DNA from: Hankyongella sp964404985 | GTDB taxonomy: Bacteria > Pseudomonadota > Alphaproteobacteria > Sphingomonadales > Sphingomonadaceae | NCBI GenBank assembly: GCA_964404985.1 | Contig: CAYOMD010000002.1 | Span: 110,564-174,563, forward strand | Reading direction: 5' to 3' | DNA length: 64,000 bases | Shown here: positions 7,988 through 16,991 of the stretch, one piece after another | Layout of the letters: each line of letters begins with the position of its first letter | Numbering within the stretch: the stretch's first letter is position 1 | Notes under the pieces: generated by a model | Seen by the model: the letters and a program-made list of their open reading frames with translations, nothing else | The model's database searches: none | Told to the model about the DNA's origin: nothing | Translations under genes and position numbers: made by a program

Positions 7988-10525
7988 ATGTTCAAGGTTA
8001 TCAACAGTTCAATCCGCAACAAACTCGTCTTGCTGTTCCTGATCTTCGGTCTGGTACCGGCGGCTATACTGGGGGCAGTCAATCTATCGACGAGTAAAGC
8101 GATGAAAAAAGAAGTCGACACCACGATGGAGCTTGAGGCACGCGCACTCGGCCAGGCGATCGATGCCAATATGTTCGAGCGCTACGGAGACGTGCAGGCC
8201 TTTGCCTCCAACGGTGCGGCCCTGGACCCGGAGAACTGGAACCGTACGGATGGAACTGGCGAACTGGTGAACGCCATGAATACCTACGTACGCCTCTACG
8301 GCGTCTACCCGCTTATGATACTGGTTGATAGCACCGGCAAGGTGCTGGCGGTCAACAGCCGCAACGCGCTGGGCCAACCCGTGAACACTGCCGGGCTCTA
8401 TGCGAAGACATTCGGCAATGCCGTCTGGTTCAAGGCTGCGATGGCTGGGCGGTTTCAGACCTCTGGCGACGGCGGCGCCACTGGCACCGTAGTCTCGGAC
8501 CCGCAAAGGATTGCCGAAGTCGCCACTGTGACTGGCGGCGACGGCTATTCGCTGGCGTTTGCCTCACCGGTCAAGGACCTGGCCGGCGCGACGATCGGGG
8601 TCTGGGTGAACTTCGCGGACTTCGGCTTTGTCGAGACGATCATTGATCAAAGCTACCAGCGCATGAAGAACCGCGGCAATTCACAGTCAGAAATCACCCT
8701 GTTGGATCGGACAGGCACGATCATCGTCGACTATGACCCTTTCATTCGGAAAACAGACCTCCACACGCGTAATTTCGCGGTGGTCGACAAACTCAACCTC
8801 GTTGAAAAAGGCATTCGTGCTGCACGACTGGCCGTCAAAGGAGAGTCCGGCTCTCTGGTTGACAGGCATGCCCGCAAGAAAATCGACCAGGTCAACGGAT
8901 ACACGCGTCTTGAAGGTGCCAACGGCGCCCCCAGCCTCGGGTGGTCTGTCCTGGTACGCAAACCCGTCTCGCAGGCTTATGCGCGCATTTACATGGTCGA
9001 GAGGCTGATGCTGATTGTGCTGGGCTTGTCGCTAGTCGGCATTATCTTCGGGGGGTCGCTGGTCGGGTCCGCCATGGCCCGGCCCCTGCGCCGCCTGAAG
9101 CCGATCCTGCACGATCTGGCGACCGGGGAACTTGACACTGTTATCGCGCCGACCCGTCGATCTGACGAAATTGGCGAACTGACCCGCTCTGCCATCGACC
9201 TGAAGGAGCAGTTGATCGCGGCAGAGCAGTTGCGGATCGAGCAGGAAGCCCTGCGTCTGCAAGCGGAGGCTGCCGAACTGGCGCGCAAGGAGCGCGAGCG
9301 CGAGGCTGAGGTAGCAGCAGCGCAGGAACGGGAACGCGCTGCAGAAGAAAGCCGACTGGCGGTCGTCAATGCACTACGCAATATGGCAGACACGGTTGAG
9401 CGCGAACTGAATGGTAAGATCGAGCAGATTGCGACTGAGGCCACGGAAATGCTGACGATTTCCCTAGCCCTCAACGAAGCGGCGGGCTTTGTCGTCACAG
9501 AGTCCGATCAGGCGGACGTCCAGTCCCGGACGGCGCTCGAGGCGGCGCAGACGGTGGCAGCAGCCTCCGAGCAGATGGCCATGGCCATCGGGGAAATCTC
9601 CCGCCAGATTCAGACTTCTGCTGATCTCGCCCAGAATACGGCGCGCGTTGCCGGCAGCACCCGGGCAACAGTCTCGGGCATGGTCACGGCAGCGGCTGAC
9701 ATCGGCAATGTCGTGGGCCTGATCAGCGAGATCGCCGAGCAGACCAACCTGCTGGCCCTGAATGCCACCATCGAGTCCGCACGGGCAGGCGACGCGGGTC
9801 GTGGCTTTGCGGTTGTCGCCTCGGAGGTCAAGAGCCTGGCGGCGCAGACCGGCAAACTGACCGAGACGATCCGGGGACAGGTGGCCGGAATTCAGAGCGC
9901 GGTTGCCGATGCGGTCAAAGCCATCGACACCATAAATGCCCATGTTGTCGATATCGACAGGGGCTCCACGGTGATCGCCGCCTCGATCGAGCAACAGTCT
10001 TCTGCAACGCGCGAAATCTCCCAGAGTGTCCAGCATGCAGCAGGCGCCGTGGCCTCGGTGTCGCGCGGGATCGGCGCAGTCAAGGACAGTGCCGGCGGCA
10101 GTTCCCGTTCAGCCCAGCACGTCTACACCAAGTCCGAGGAGATGCACGCCTCAACCCAGGCACTGCGCGAGCAGATGGTCAAGATCATCCGCACCGTGGT
10201 GCCGGAGGCCAACCGCCGGGCCGCCGAACGCACGGTCATCGCAGTCCCTGCTCGCCTGCTTGTCGCCGGCACGCTTATGCCGGTGAATGTCTCAACGATC
10301 GACCTCTCGCCGATCGGGGCCAAGATCGGTCTTCTGCCACCGCTGCCGCAGCTGCCGCGCGAAGTTCAGATCGAGATCGACTCAGTCTCGGGCAGCATGC
10401 CCGCACGGGTGGTCGAGCAGACACCAGACATCGTGCGGATGGCCTTTGCAGCCAGCGAGTCCCAGCGTGCCCAGTTGCACAAGCTGCTGCGCACCGCCGG
10501 TGCGCGCATCGCAGACGCCGCCTGA
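7988..10525 (+). CDS. methyl-accepting chemotaxis protein with C-terminal PilZ domain
   Basis: An 845-residue transmembrane chemoreceptor. TM1 is about residues 10-32 and is followed by a large periplasmic sensor of the Cache type (to about 335). TM2 is about 337-360, then HAMP, a Glu/Ala-rich coiled coil (about 415-465) and the MCP signalling helices with the hairpin tip around residues 575-600 (EQTNLLALNATIESARAG). Unusually, the C-terminus carries a PilZ domain with both c-di-GMP motifs intact: RxxxR (RAAER, about residue 743) and DxSxxG (DLSPIG, about 771). It should therefore link cyclic-di-GMP to chemotaxis signalling. The ATG at 7988 has GAAAGG 11 nt upstream; an in-frame GTG at 7976 is less likely. 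No che genes are adjacent. Confidence 0.93.
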   Translation: MFKVINSSIRNKLVLLFLIFGLVPAAILGAVNLSTSKAMKKEVDTTMELEARALGQAIDANMFERYGDVQAFASNGAALDPENWNRTDGTGELVNAMNTYVRLYGVYPLMILVDSTGKVLAVNSRNALGQPVNTAGLYAKTFGNAVWFKAAMAGRFQTSGDGGATGTVVSDPQRIAEVATVTGGDGYSLAFASPVKDLAGATIGVWVNFADFGFVETIIDQSYQRMKNRGNSQSEITLLDRTGTIIVDYDPFIRKTDLHTRNFAVVDKLNLVEKGIRAARLAVKGESGSLVDRHARKKIDQVNGYTRLEGANGAPSLGWSVLVRKPVSQAYARIYMVERLMLIVLGLSLVGIIFGGSLVGSAMARPLRRLKPILHDLATGELDTVIAPTRRSDEIGELTRSAIDLKEQLIAAEQLRIEQEALRLQAEAAELARKEREREAEVAAAQERERAAEESRLAVVNALRNMADTVERELNGKIEQIATEATEMLTISLALNEAAGFVVTESDQADVQSRTALEAAQTVAAASEQMAMAIGEISRQIQTSADLAQNTARVAGSTRATVSGMVTAAADIGNVVGLISEIAEQTNLLALNATIESARAGDAGRGFAVVASEVKSLAAQTGKLTETIRGQVAGIQSAVADAVKAIDTINAHVVDIDRGSTVIAASIEQQSSATREISQSVQHAAGAVASVSRGIGAVKDSAGGSSRSAQHVYTKSEEMHASTQALREQMVKIIRTVVPEANRRAAERTVIAVPARLLVAGTLMPVNVSTIDLSPIGAKIGLLPPLPQLPREVQIEIDSVSGSMPARVVEQTPDIVRMAFAASESQRAQLHKLLRTAGARIADAA

Positions 10526-10537
10526 CAGACCTTGCAG

Positions 10538-10596
10538 GCTGCCAATCACAGGATGACATCCGGGCGCTTCAAACTGTGATTGGCAGCGCCCGGATG
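10538..10596. other. two interleaved perfect inverted repeats between convergent genes
   Basis: Arm A, GCTGCCAATCACAG (10538-10551), is complementary to 10574-10587 over 14 bp. Arm B, CATCCGGGCGCT (10557-10568), is complementary to 10585-10596 over 12 bp. The order A-B-A'-B' means the stems are either mutually exclusive or form an H-type pseudoknot. The block overlaps the end of the molybdenum enzyme gene and follows the chemoreceptor stop. No T-run follows on either strand, so a classic terminator is not evident. Confidence 0.6.
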
Positions 10597-12746
10597 CGGC
10601 CGCCACCGGCGCGCGCAATGGCGTTGGCGAGTGCCGGGGCCGCAAGCGGGGTCGCCAGTTCCCCGACGCCGCCGGGTTCGGACACGCTCGGGAGCAACAC
10701 AATATCCACCGGCGGCGCATCCGCCAGCGCCAGCAGCGGATAGCGATCAAAGCTGAGGCTGGTCACCCGGCCATCCCTGTACCCGACATGGCCGTAGAGC
10801 GCATCGGACAGGCCATAGAGGAACCCACCCATCATCTGGGCGCGCACGATATCCGGGTGGACGATGTCGCCGCAATCGACTGCCAGCGTCGCCTGCACCA
10901 GCCGGGGTGCCTGATCGGTGCGCAGCGCAACCTCCAGCACGGCCGCCGCCACCGAGCCATAGCCGCAGTGGAGCGCCAACCCCTGCCCGCGCCCCGCGCC
11001 GAGGCCATCTGCCTGGTAGTTGGCGCGCGCCAGAGCAGCCTCAAGCACCCGGCGCGCCCGCCCGCCCTGCGGCAGATGCGCCAGCCGGAACGCCGCCGGG
11101 TCTGCCTGCGCGCGCAGGGCCAACTCGTCGAGGAAGCACTCGCGGGCAAAGGCCGCCGCCGGCTGCTCGGTCGCACGAACTGCCCCGGCACGCACCGGCA
11201 GGTCGATGTGTGTCGTCTCCAGTCGATGCTTCGGGATCGTGTAGTCTTGCGCCAGAGTATCCGCGGGCATCCCGCCGCTCGGAGCCATGGTTTTCAAGTC
11301 CGGCACCGTGCGCGCCAGCAGGCTTTTCGGTGCGGACTGGGTGGCAAAGCGGGCCTGCCACGCAGCGACGGTGCCCGCATCGCTCAGGCGACCGCTCACG
11401 TCAGCCAGGACTGCCGGGCGTACCCCCTGCAGGGCCATGTCCTGCTCGCGGGTCAACTGCACCTGCACCGGTGCGTTCGTCGCACGGGCGCACAGGGCGG
11501 CCATGGTCACGGCGTCCACTTCGATCTTTCGACCAAAGCCTCCACCGACCAGTGTCGGGAATACCGTCACGTCCTTGTCGCGCAGGCCGAGCGCCCGTGC
11601 CGCCGCCCAGGCGACCAGAGTCACGGACTGGGTAGGAGCCCAGATTTCCGCCGCATCGCCGAACACCCGCGCGGTCGCCGTCAGCGGCTCCAGCGGTGCT
11701 GCCGCCGTTGCCGCCAGCGTATAGCGGGCACGCACGTCTGCTGGGTCATCGCTGATGACGGGCGACCCCAGTGCCGCCTCCAGACGCTGGGTGATACTGG
11801 CGTCATCCAGCCCGGCAGCAAGCGGCGGCAGTGGCACCTCCAGTGACTTTGCCGCCTGATGCGCTTGCCACCAGGTATCCGCGCACACCGCGATCCAGCC
11901 CGGCTGCTCGACGATGTGGCGCACACCGGGCATCCCGCTGGCAGCGCTCAGCGCATCCGGCCTGCGGTCGACCAGCGCGACCGCCGCATAGAGCATGCCA
12001 GCAAGCCGTACGTCTGCGCCGTAACGGGCGCTCCCGTTGACCTTGCCCGGCAGATCGAGCCGGGGGACGCTGCGACCGATCAACCGGCGCATCTCGCGCG
12101 GGCGCAGGTCGAGCGGCGCATCGACGGTCATTGTGGCAGCCGTTTGCGCAATCTCGGCGAAATCCAGCATGCGGTCGTTGTAGACCACCTGCCCGGCCTC
12201 GGTATCGCAGTCGCGCCAGTCAACGTTCCACTGGCGAGCCGCCGCCTTGCACAGGAGAACACGTGCGGCCGCTCCCGCCTCCTGCATCGGTTGCCAGAAG
12301 CCACGCACGGATGTGCTGCCGCCGGTAATCTGGAATGCATAGCTCTCCGCTGCCTCGCCGATAGCCCAGCGCGCCGCACCCTGCAGAAATCCGGGAACAG
12401 CACTCAGCCCCTCCTGCCCGATGATACGGTTGGCGTAGAGCGGATGGCGCGGTGCCGGCTCGACAGAGACCATGGACCAGTCTGCCCCCACTTCCTCCGC
12501 GACCAGCATGGCGAGCGCGGTATAAACCCCCTGCCCCATCTCCGCCTGCGGGATCACCACGACGAGTTGGCCGTCTGCGCCAATCTTGACCCAACCGCTC
12601 AGCAGGGTCTCGCCTTCCCCCACGGAGAGGTTCAGCGGGGTCTCGCGCGGCCAGACCGCAGCCGCCACGACAAGGCCGAGGGCTGCACCGCCGCCGATAA
12701 GAAATCCGCGGCGGGTCGACGTTGCGCCGGTGTTCGTCTGTGTCAT
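10569..12746 (-). CDS. molybdenum hydroxylase large subunit, isoquinoline 1-oxidoreductase beta-like (xanthine dehydrogenase family), Tat-exported
   Basis: A 725-residue molybdopterin-cytosine-dinucleotide-type subunit. The N-terminus has a twin-arginine signal (STRRGFLIGGG, then a hydrophobic stretch), so it acts in the periplasm. Motifs include PQAEMGQGVYTAL, VGGGFGRK in the molybdopterin-binding region and, near the C-terminus, GGVGELATPLAAPALANAI with the Glu that serves as catalytic base in this family. Relatives oxidise N-heterocycles or aldehydes using water as the oxygen source. They need a small 2Fe-2S subunit, normally encoded next door; none is adjacent here. The ATG at 12746 faces the divergent Rieske gene (121-bp spacer). 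Family is firm, substrate unknown. Confidence 0.9.
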   Translation of the reverse strand: MTQTNTGATSTRRGFLIGGGAALGLVVAAAVWPRETPLNLSVGEGETLLSGWVKIGADGQLVVVIPQAEMGQGVYTALAMLVAEEVGADWSMVSVEPAPRHPLYANRIIGQEGLSAVPGFLQGAARWAIGEAAESYAFQITGGSTSVRGFWQPMQEAGAAARVLLCKAAARQWNVDWRDCDTEAGQVVYNDRMLDFAEIAQTAATMTVDAPLDLRPREMRRLIGRSVPRLDLPGKVNGSARYGADVRLAGMLYAAVALVDRRPDALSAASGMPGVRHIVEQPGWIAVCADTWWQAHQAAKSLEVPLPPLAAGLDDASITQRLEAALGSPVISDDPADVRARYTLAATAAAPLEPLTATARVFGDAAEIWAPTQSVTLVAWAAARALGLRDKDVTVFPTLVGGGFGRKIEVDAVTMAALCARATNAPVQVQLTREQDMALQGVRPAVLADVSGRLSDAGTVAAWQARFATQSAPKSLLARTVPDLKTMAPSGGMPADTLAQDYTIPKHRLETTHIDLPVRAGAVRATEQPAAAFARECFLDELALRAQADPAAFRLAHLPQGGRARRVLEAALARANYQADGLGAGRGQGLALHCGYGSVAAAVLEVALRTDQAPRLVQATLAVDCGDIVHPDIVRAQMMGGFLYGLSDALYGHVGYRDGRVTSLSFDRYPLLALADAPPVDIVLLPSVSEPGGVGELATPLAAPALANAIARAGGGRIRALPITV

Positions 12747-12867
12747 GGCTATGGCTTAACGCAAAAACGCCGCCCCTGGCAAACGAGACCGCAGCCCAAC
12801 CACTGTTGCCGGAGGTGGCCTTGCAGGCCGGGGTGGCGTGGCATAGGCTGTATGCATTGGAGGCGGC

Positions 12868-14052
12868 ATGGCGACACAACCCGCAGAGATCGAGAAGCCC
12901 GACCCGGACGAGGGCTGGAGCCTGCCAGCCTGGCTCTACCAGGATCCGGAATTCTTCGAGCTTGAGATGGCGCGGGTCATCCGGCCCGCCTGGCAGGTGG
13001 TCTGTCACCTGAGCGACATCCCCAACGCCGGCGACTGGCATACGCTTGAGTATCTGGGCGAAAGCGTCCTGGTGGTGCGCGGGGAAGACGGGATGGTGCG
13101 CGCCTTTGCCAACGTCTGCCGTCACCGCGCCTCCCGGCTGGTCGATGGCAGCAGCGGGTGTGCGAAGAAGCTGGTCTGCCCCTACCATGCCTGGACCTAC
13201 GAACTGGACGGACGCTTATCCGGCGTGCCGATGCGCAGCGACTATCCCGGCCTCGACATGAGCCGCCACGGCCTGGCCCCTGTCGACCTGGAAATCTGGC
13301 GCGGGTTTCTCTTCGTGCGGCTGGAGGGCGGCGGGCCATCGGTTGCCGAAATGATGGCCCCCTACGACCATGAAATCACCCCCTACCGCTTCGAGGACCT
13401 GCAGGCGCTTGGCCGGGTGGTCCAGCGCCCGCGCGCCGTCAACTGGAAGAACGTTGCCGACAATTATTCGGATGGCCTGCACATTCCGGTAGCACACCCC
13501 GGCCTCACCCGGCTGTTCGGGCGCGGCTACGGGATCGAGGCGAACACCCATGTCGACAAGATGTGGGGCGCTCTGGTGACGCGCGAGTCCGCGAACCTCT
13601 CCGAGCGGCTCTACCAGCGGCTGCTGCCGCCCGTCGCCCACCTGCCGCCGGACCGCCAACGGTTGTGGACCTATTTCAAGCTGTGGCCCAATGTCGCCTT
13701 CGACATCTACCCGGACCAGGTGGATTTCATGCAGTTCCTGCCGGTCTCTGCCACCGAGACGCTCATTCGCGAAATCGCCTATGTGCTGCCGGATGACCGA
13801 CGGGAGATGAAGGCGGCTCGCTACCTCAACTGGCGAATCAACCGTCAGGTCAACCGGGAGGACACCACCTTGATCGCGCGGGTTCAGCAGGGCATGGCCT
13901 CCGGCAGCTACACGGTCGGGCCGCTGGGCACCAGCGAGGTCTGCCTGCGCAGTTTTGCCCGCAAATTGCGCGCCCTCATTCCGGAGGCGCGCCAGCACAG
14001 TGCGCCTGCACCCGGCTGGAGCCGCCGCGCCAGCATCAATTCCGTGAGCTAA
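12868..14052 (+). CDS. Rieske-type ring-hydroxylating oxygenase alpha subunit (first copy)
   Basis: A 394-residue non-heme iron oxygenase. The Rieske 2Fe-2S site is CRH, 17 residues, CPYH (about residues 86-109). The mononuclear iron site follows the NWKNVADNYSDGLHIPVAH pattern, with the two histidines spaced as usual and a bridging acidic residue just before. The protein inserts oxygen or demethylates a small substrate using electrons from a separate reductase, which is not encoded nearby. Its sequence is closer to the choline/glycine-betaine/carnitine monooxygenase-like group than to classical naphthalene dioxygenases, but this is judged by eye. ATG 12868 follows GGAGG. The flavoprotein gene follows 29 bp later and is probably in the same operon. 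Confidence 0.9.
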   Translation: MATQPAEIEKPDPDEGWSLPAWLYQDPEFFELEMARVIRPAWQVVCHLSDIPNAGDWHTLEYLGESVLVVRGEDGMVRAFANVCRHRASRLVDGSSGCAKKLVCPYHAWTYELDGRLSGVPMRSDYPGLDMSRHGLAPVDLEIWRGFLFVRLEGGGPSVAEMMAPYDHEITPYRFEDLQALGRVVQRPRAVNWKNVADNYSDGLHIPVAHPGLTRLFGRGYGIEANTHVDKMWGALVTRESANLSERLYQRLLPPVAHLPPDRQRLWTYFKLWPNVAFDIYPDQVDFMQFLPVSATETLIREIAYVLPDDRREMKAARYLNWRINRQVNREDTTLIARVQQGMASGSYTVGPLGTSEVCLRSFARKLRALIPEARQHSAPAPGWSRRASINSVS

Positions 14053-14081
14053 ACAGACGCCAATCCGGGGAGACTTCACAC

Positions 14082-15695
14082 ATGCAACGCACCGACGCGC
14101 TGATCATCGGCGGCGGCCACAACGGCCTCGTCTGCGCCTTTTACCTCGCGCGCGCCGGGCTGAAGGTGCGGGTGCTGGAACGACGCGCGATCGTCGGCGG
14201 TGCTGCCGTCACCGAGGAATTCCACCCGGGCTTTCGCAACTCGACCGCCAGTTACACGGTCAGCCTGCTGCGCCCGAAAGTCATCGAGGACATGCGACTG
14301 GCCGACTATGGCTACCGGGTGATCGAGCGGCCGATCTCCAACTTTTTCCCGCACAGCGACGGCGGTTATCTGAAACTCGGCGGCGGCACGGCGCGCACAC
14401 AGGCCGAGTTCGCCCGCTTCTCGCCCAAAGACGCGCAAGTCTTCCCTGCCTATTCGGACGCCCTGGAGAAGGTGGCGGAAGTGCTGCGCGATCTGGCGCT
14501 CAAAACGCCGCCCAACGCCGGCGGTGGCCTGCACGCGCTTCTTGCAGCAGTAGCACAGGGGCGCAAGCTGGCCGGCATGACGCTGGAGGAACAGCGGGAC
14601 GTGCTCGACCTGTTCGTGAAAAGCGCCCGCGACTTCCTCGATGCCTGGTTCGAGAATGACTATGTGAAGGGTGCGTTCGGCTTCGACGCCGTGGTCGGCA
14701 ACTTCGCCAGCCCCGATGCTGCGGGCTCGGCCTATGTGCTGCTGCATCATGTCTTCGGCGAGGTGAACGGCAAAAAGGGCGCCTGGGGCCACTGTGTCGG
14801 CGGCATGGGCACCATCACCCAGGCCATGAGCAAGGCGTGCCTGGCCGCAGGCGTCGAGATCAGCCTGGACGCACCGGTCGAGAAGCTGCTGGTCAGCGGT
14901 GGTCGCGCTGTCGGCGTCCGGCTGCAGGGCGGGCAGGAGCTTGCCGCAGATATCGTCGCCGCCAACGTCGGCCCGGCCTTGCTGTACCGCCAACTGGTCG
15001 ACGCCAGTGACCTGCCCGCTGACTTCCGCAAGCGTATGGACCAGTTCAAATGCGGCTCGGGGACGTTCCGCATGAACGTGGCGCTGAGCGAACTGCCCGA
15101 TTTCACCTGCCTGCCTGGCAAGGACCCGGCAGAGCACCACCAGAGCGGCATCATCATCGCCCCGACACTCGACTACATGGACCGCGCCTACACCAGTGCG
15201 CGTGCTGACGGCTGGTCGGCCGAGCCGGTGATCGAAATGAAAATCCCCTCCGTCGTCGACGACAGCCTGGCCCCCAAAGGCGCGCATGTCGCCAGCCTGT
15301 TCTGTCAGCACGTCTGCCCGGAGCTGCCGGACGGCCGCTCCTGGGACGAGGAGCGCGAGCGCGTCGCCGACCATATGATCGAGACCGTCAACCGCTATGC
15401 CCCCAACTTCAAGGCGGCGGTGGTCGGGCGTTTAGCCCTCTCCCCGCTGGACCTGGAGCGACGGTTCGGGCTGATCGGCGGGGACATCTTCCATGGCCGC
15501 ATGTCGCTGGACCAGCTCTGGGCGGCACGACCGCTGCTGGGCTTTGCCGATTACCGCACGCCGATCCGCGGGCTGTACCTGTGCGGCTCCGGCGCGCATC
15601 CGGGTGGCGGCGTGACCGGTGCCCCCGGGCACAATGCCGCCCGCGAGATCCTAGCGGACCGCAGTTTTGTCGGTCGCCTGCTGCGCCGGGCGTGA
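14082..15695 (+). CDS. FAD-dependent oxidoreductase, phytoene-desaturase/PYROXD2-like
   Basis: A 537-residue flavoprotein with the N-terminal dinucleotide-binding motif IIGGGHNGLVCAFYLARAG (residues 6-24), then LERRAIVGGAA. The C-terminal FAD-binding segment is GLYLCGSGAHPGGGVTGAPGHNAAREIL. This architecture is that of the CrtI/PYROXD2 family, which includes desaturases and amine-type oxidases; it is not a typical Rieske reductase. GGGGAG precedes the ATG at 14082. It follows the first Rieske gene in a likely two-gene operon and may act on the oxygenase product. Its last 45 bp overlap the convergent APC permease gene. The reaction cannot be named from sequence. Confidence 0.88.
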   Translation: MQRTDALIIGGGHNGLVCAFYLARAGLKVRVLERRAIVGGAAVTEEFHPGFRNSTASYTVSLLRPKVIEDMRLADYGYRVIERPISNFFPHSDGGYLKLGGGTARTQAEFARFSPKDAQVFPAYSDALEKVAEVLRDLALKTPPNAGGGLHALLAAVAQGRKLAGMTLEEQRDVLDLFVKSARDFLDAWFENDYVKGAFGFDAVVGNFASPDAAGSAYVLLHHVFGEVNGKKGAWGHCVGGMGTITQAMSKACLAAGVEISLDAPVEKLLVSGGRAVGVRLQGGQELAADIVAANVGPALLYRQLVDASDLPADFRKRMDQFKCGSGTFRMNVALSELPDFTCLPGKDPAEHHQSGIIIAPTLDYMDRAYTSARADGWSAEPVIEMKIPSVVDDSLAPKGAHVASLFCQHVCPELPDGRSWDEERERVADHMIETVNRYAPNFKAAVVGRLALSPLDLERRFGLIGGDIFHGRMSLDQLWAARPLLGFADYRTPIRGLYLCGSGAHPGGGVTGAPGHNAAREILADRSFVGRLLRRA

Positions 15696-16991
15696 CTTCA
15701 CCAGCAGCGCGTAAAGCGGAAGCCCGGCCAGCACCAGGGCAGCGCCCCAGCCGGCGGCCTCCAGCCCCGCGCCGAACACGGTCCAGACCGAATAGACCAG
15801 CGCGACCAGCACCACGACCCGGAAGCCGAGGCTCGCCCCGAGCCGGCCGCCGGCAATCAGCCGGGCCGCAGCCAAAGACACGCCAACATACATGACGAGG
15901 GTGATGGCGGACGACAGCAGGATCATGAACTCGAACAGCCCGGCCATCGACCGGCTGTAATTCAGCAATACCGCCGCAGTCAGCAGGCCACTGGAGACCA
16001 GATGCGCGACCACTGGCGCGCCGGTCAAGGAACTGCGGGCCATGGGGGACGGCATCACGCCGTCCTTCGCCATGGCATGCGGGACCTCGGCCTGCACCAG
16101 GATCCAGCCGTTGAGCGCGCCAAGTGCCGAGATCGCACCGGCTGCCGCCACCAGCAGCGCCCAGTCGCCACCAACATAGCGCGCCACAAAATCCGCAAAC
16201 GGCGCTGCGGACTGCGCCGTCTGGTCTGCGGGCAGCATGAGTACCACCGCTGAACACACAAACAGATAGATCACGCCGGCCAGCGCCGTGCCGATAAGTG
16301 TGGCACGCGGCACCGTGCGTTCAGGGTCGCGCACTTTGTCTGCCGGCACGGTCGCGGTCTCGATGCCGAGCATGGCCCAGAGCGCCAATATGGCCGCCGT
16401 GTTGACCTGTCCGAGGCTCAGGTCTGCGGGATCAAACGGAGCCAAAGGCGGCGGGCTTGTCGTGGTCAGGACAAACACGGCGATGCCGAATACGGCGACC
16501 AGCGGCACCAGCTTCAGCACCGTCGTCACCAGCTGCACGCGACCCACCATGCGCACGCCGCGCAGGTTGATGGCAGTCAGGAGCCAGACGATGGCAACGG
16601 CTGCCAGCGACGCCACATCGGCCAGCCCGGGGATCAGCCTGCTGAGATAGCTGACCGCCGCGATCGCGATGGCCGCATTACCGGTCCACAGCGAGACCCA
16701 GTAGGCCCAGGCGACCATGAAGGCCGGCGGCCTGCCAAACGCCTCCCGCGTGAAGGCATAGGGCCCACCCGCCGACGGATAGGCGCGCGCCAGCCGGGCG
16801 AACACCCCCGCCATGCAGAGGGTGCCCGTGATGGTCACCAGCCAGCCGATGACCGAGTTCCACCCGAGCGGCGCCAGGCTGACAGGCAGCAGGAACACGC
16901 CGGAGCCGATCATCGAGCCGACAACCAGCGCCAGCGCCATCCAGAAGCCCATGGTCTGCGCGGGGCGTGGGTTTACACCTGCGCTGCTCAT
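15651..16991 (-). CDS. APC-superfamily amino acid/amine permease
   Basis: A 446-residue inner-membrane protein with about 12 hydrophobic segments. TM1 carries the APC-family substrate motif GSMIGSGVFLLP, and PSAGGPYAFTREAFG follows TM2-TM3, as in the basic amino acid/polyamine antiporter branch. It should move an amino acid or amine, perhaps the substrate or product of the neighbouring Rieske enzyme. The start is ATG 16991, which overlaps the stop of the second Rieske gene as ATGA, so the two are translationally coupled. A longer reading from upstream overlaps that gene and lacks support. It is the last gene of the TonB-Rieske-APC operon and runs 45 bp into the oppositely oriented flavoprotein gene. 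Confidence 0.9.
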   Translation of the reverse strand: MSSAGVNPRPAQTMGFWMALALVVGSMIGSGVFLLPVSLAPLGWNSVIGWLVTITGTLCMAGVFARLARAYPSAGGPYAFTREAFGRPPAFMVAWAYWVSLWTGNAAIAIAAVSYLSRLIPGLADVASLAAVAIVWLLTAINLRGVRMVGRVQLVTTVLKLVPLVAVFGIAVFVLTTTSPPPLAPFDPADLSLGQVNTAAILALWAMLGIETATVPADKVRDPERTVPRATLIGTALAGVIYLFVCSAVVLMLPADQTAQSAAPFADFVARYVGGDWALLVAAAGAISALGALNGWILVQAEVPHAMAKDGVMPSPMARSSLTGAPVVAHLVSSGLLTAAVLLNYSRSMAGLFEFMILLSSAITLVMYVGVSLAAARLIAGGRLGASLGFRVVVLVALVYSVWTVFGAGLEAAGWGAALVLAGLPLYALLVKSRPAQQATDKTAVR

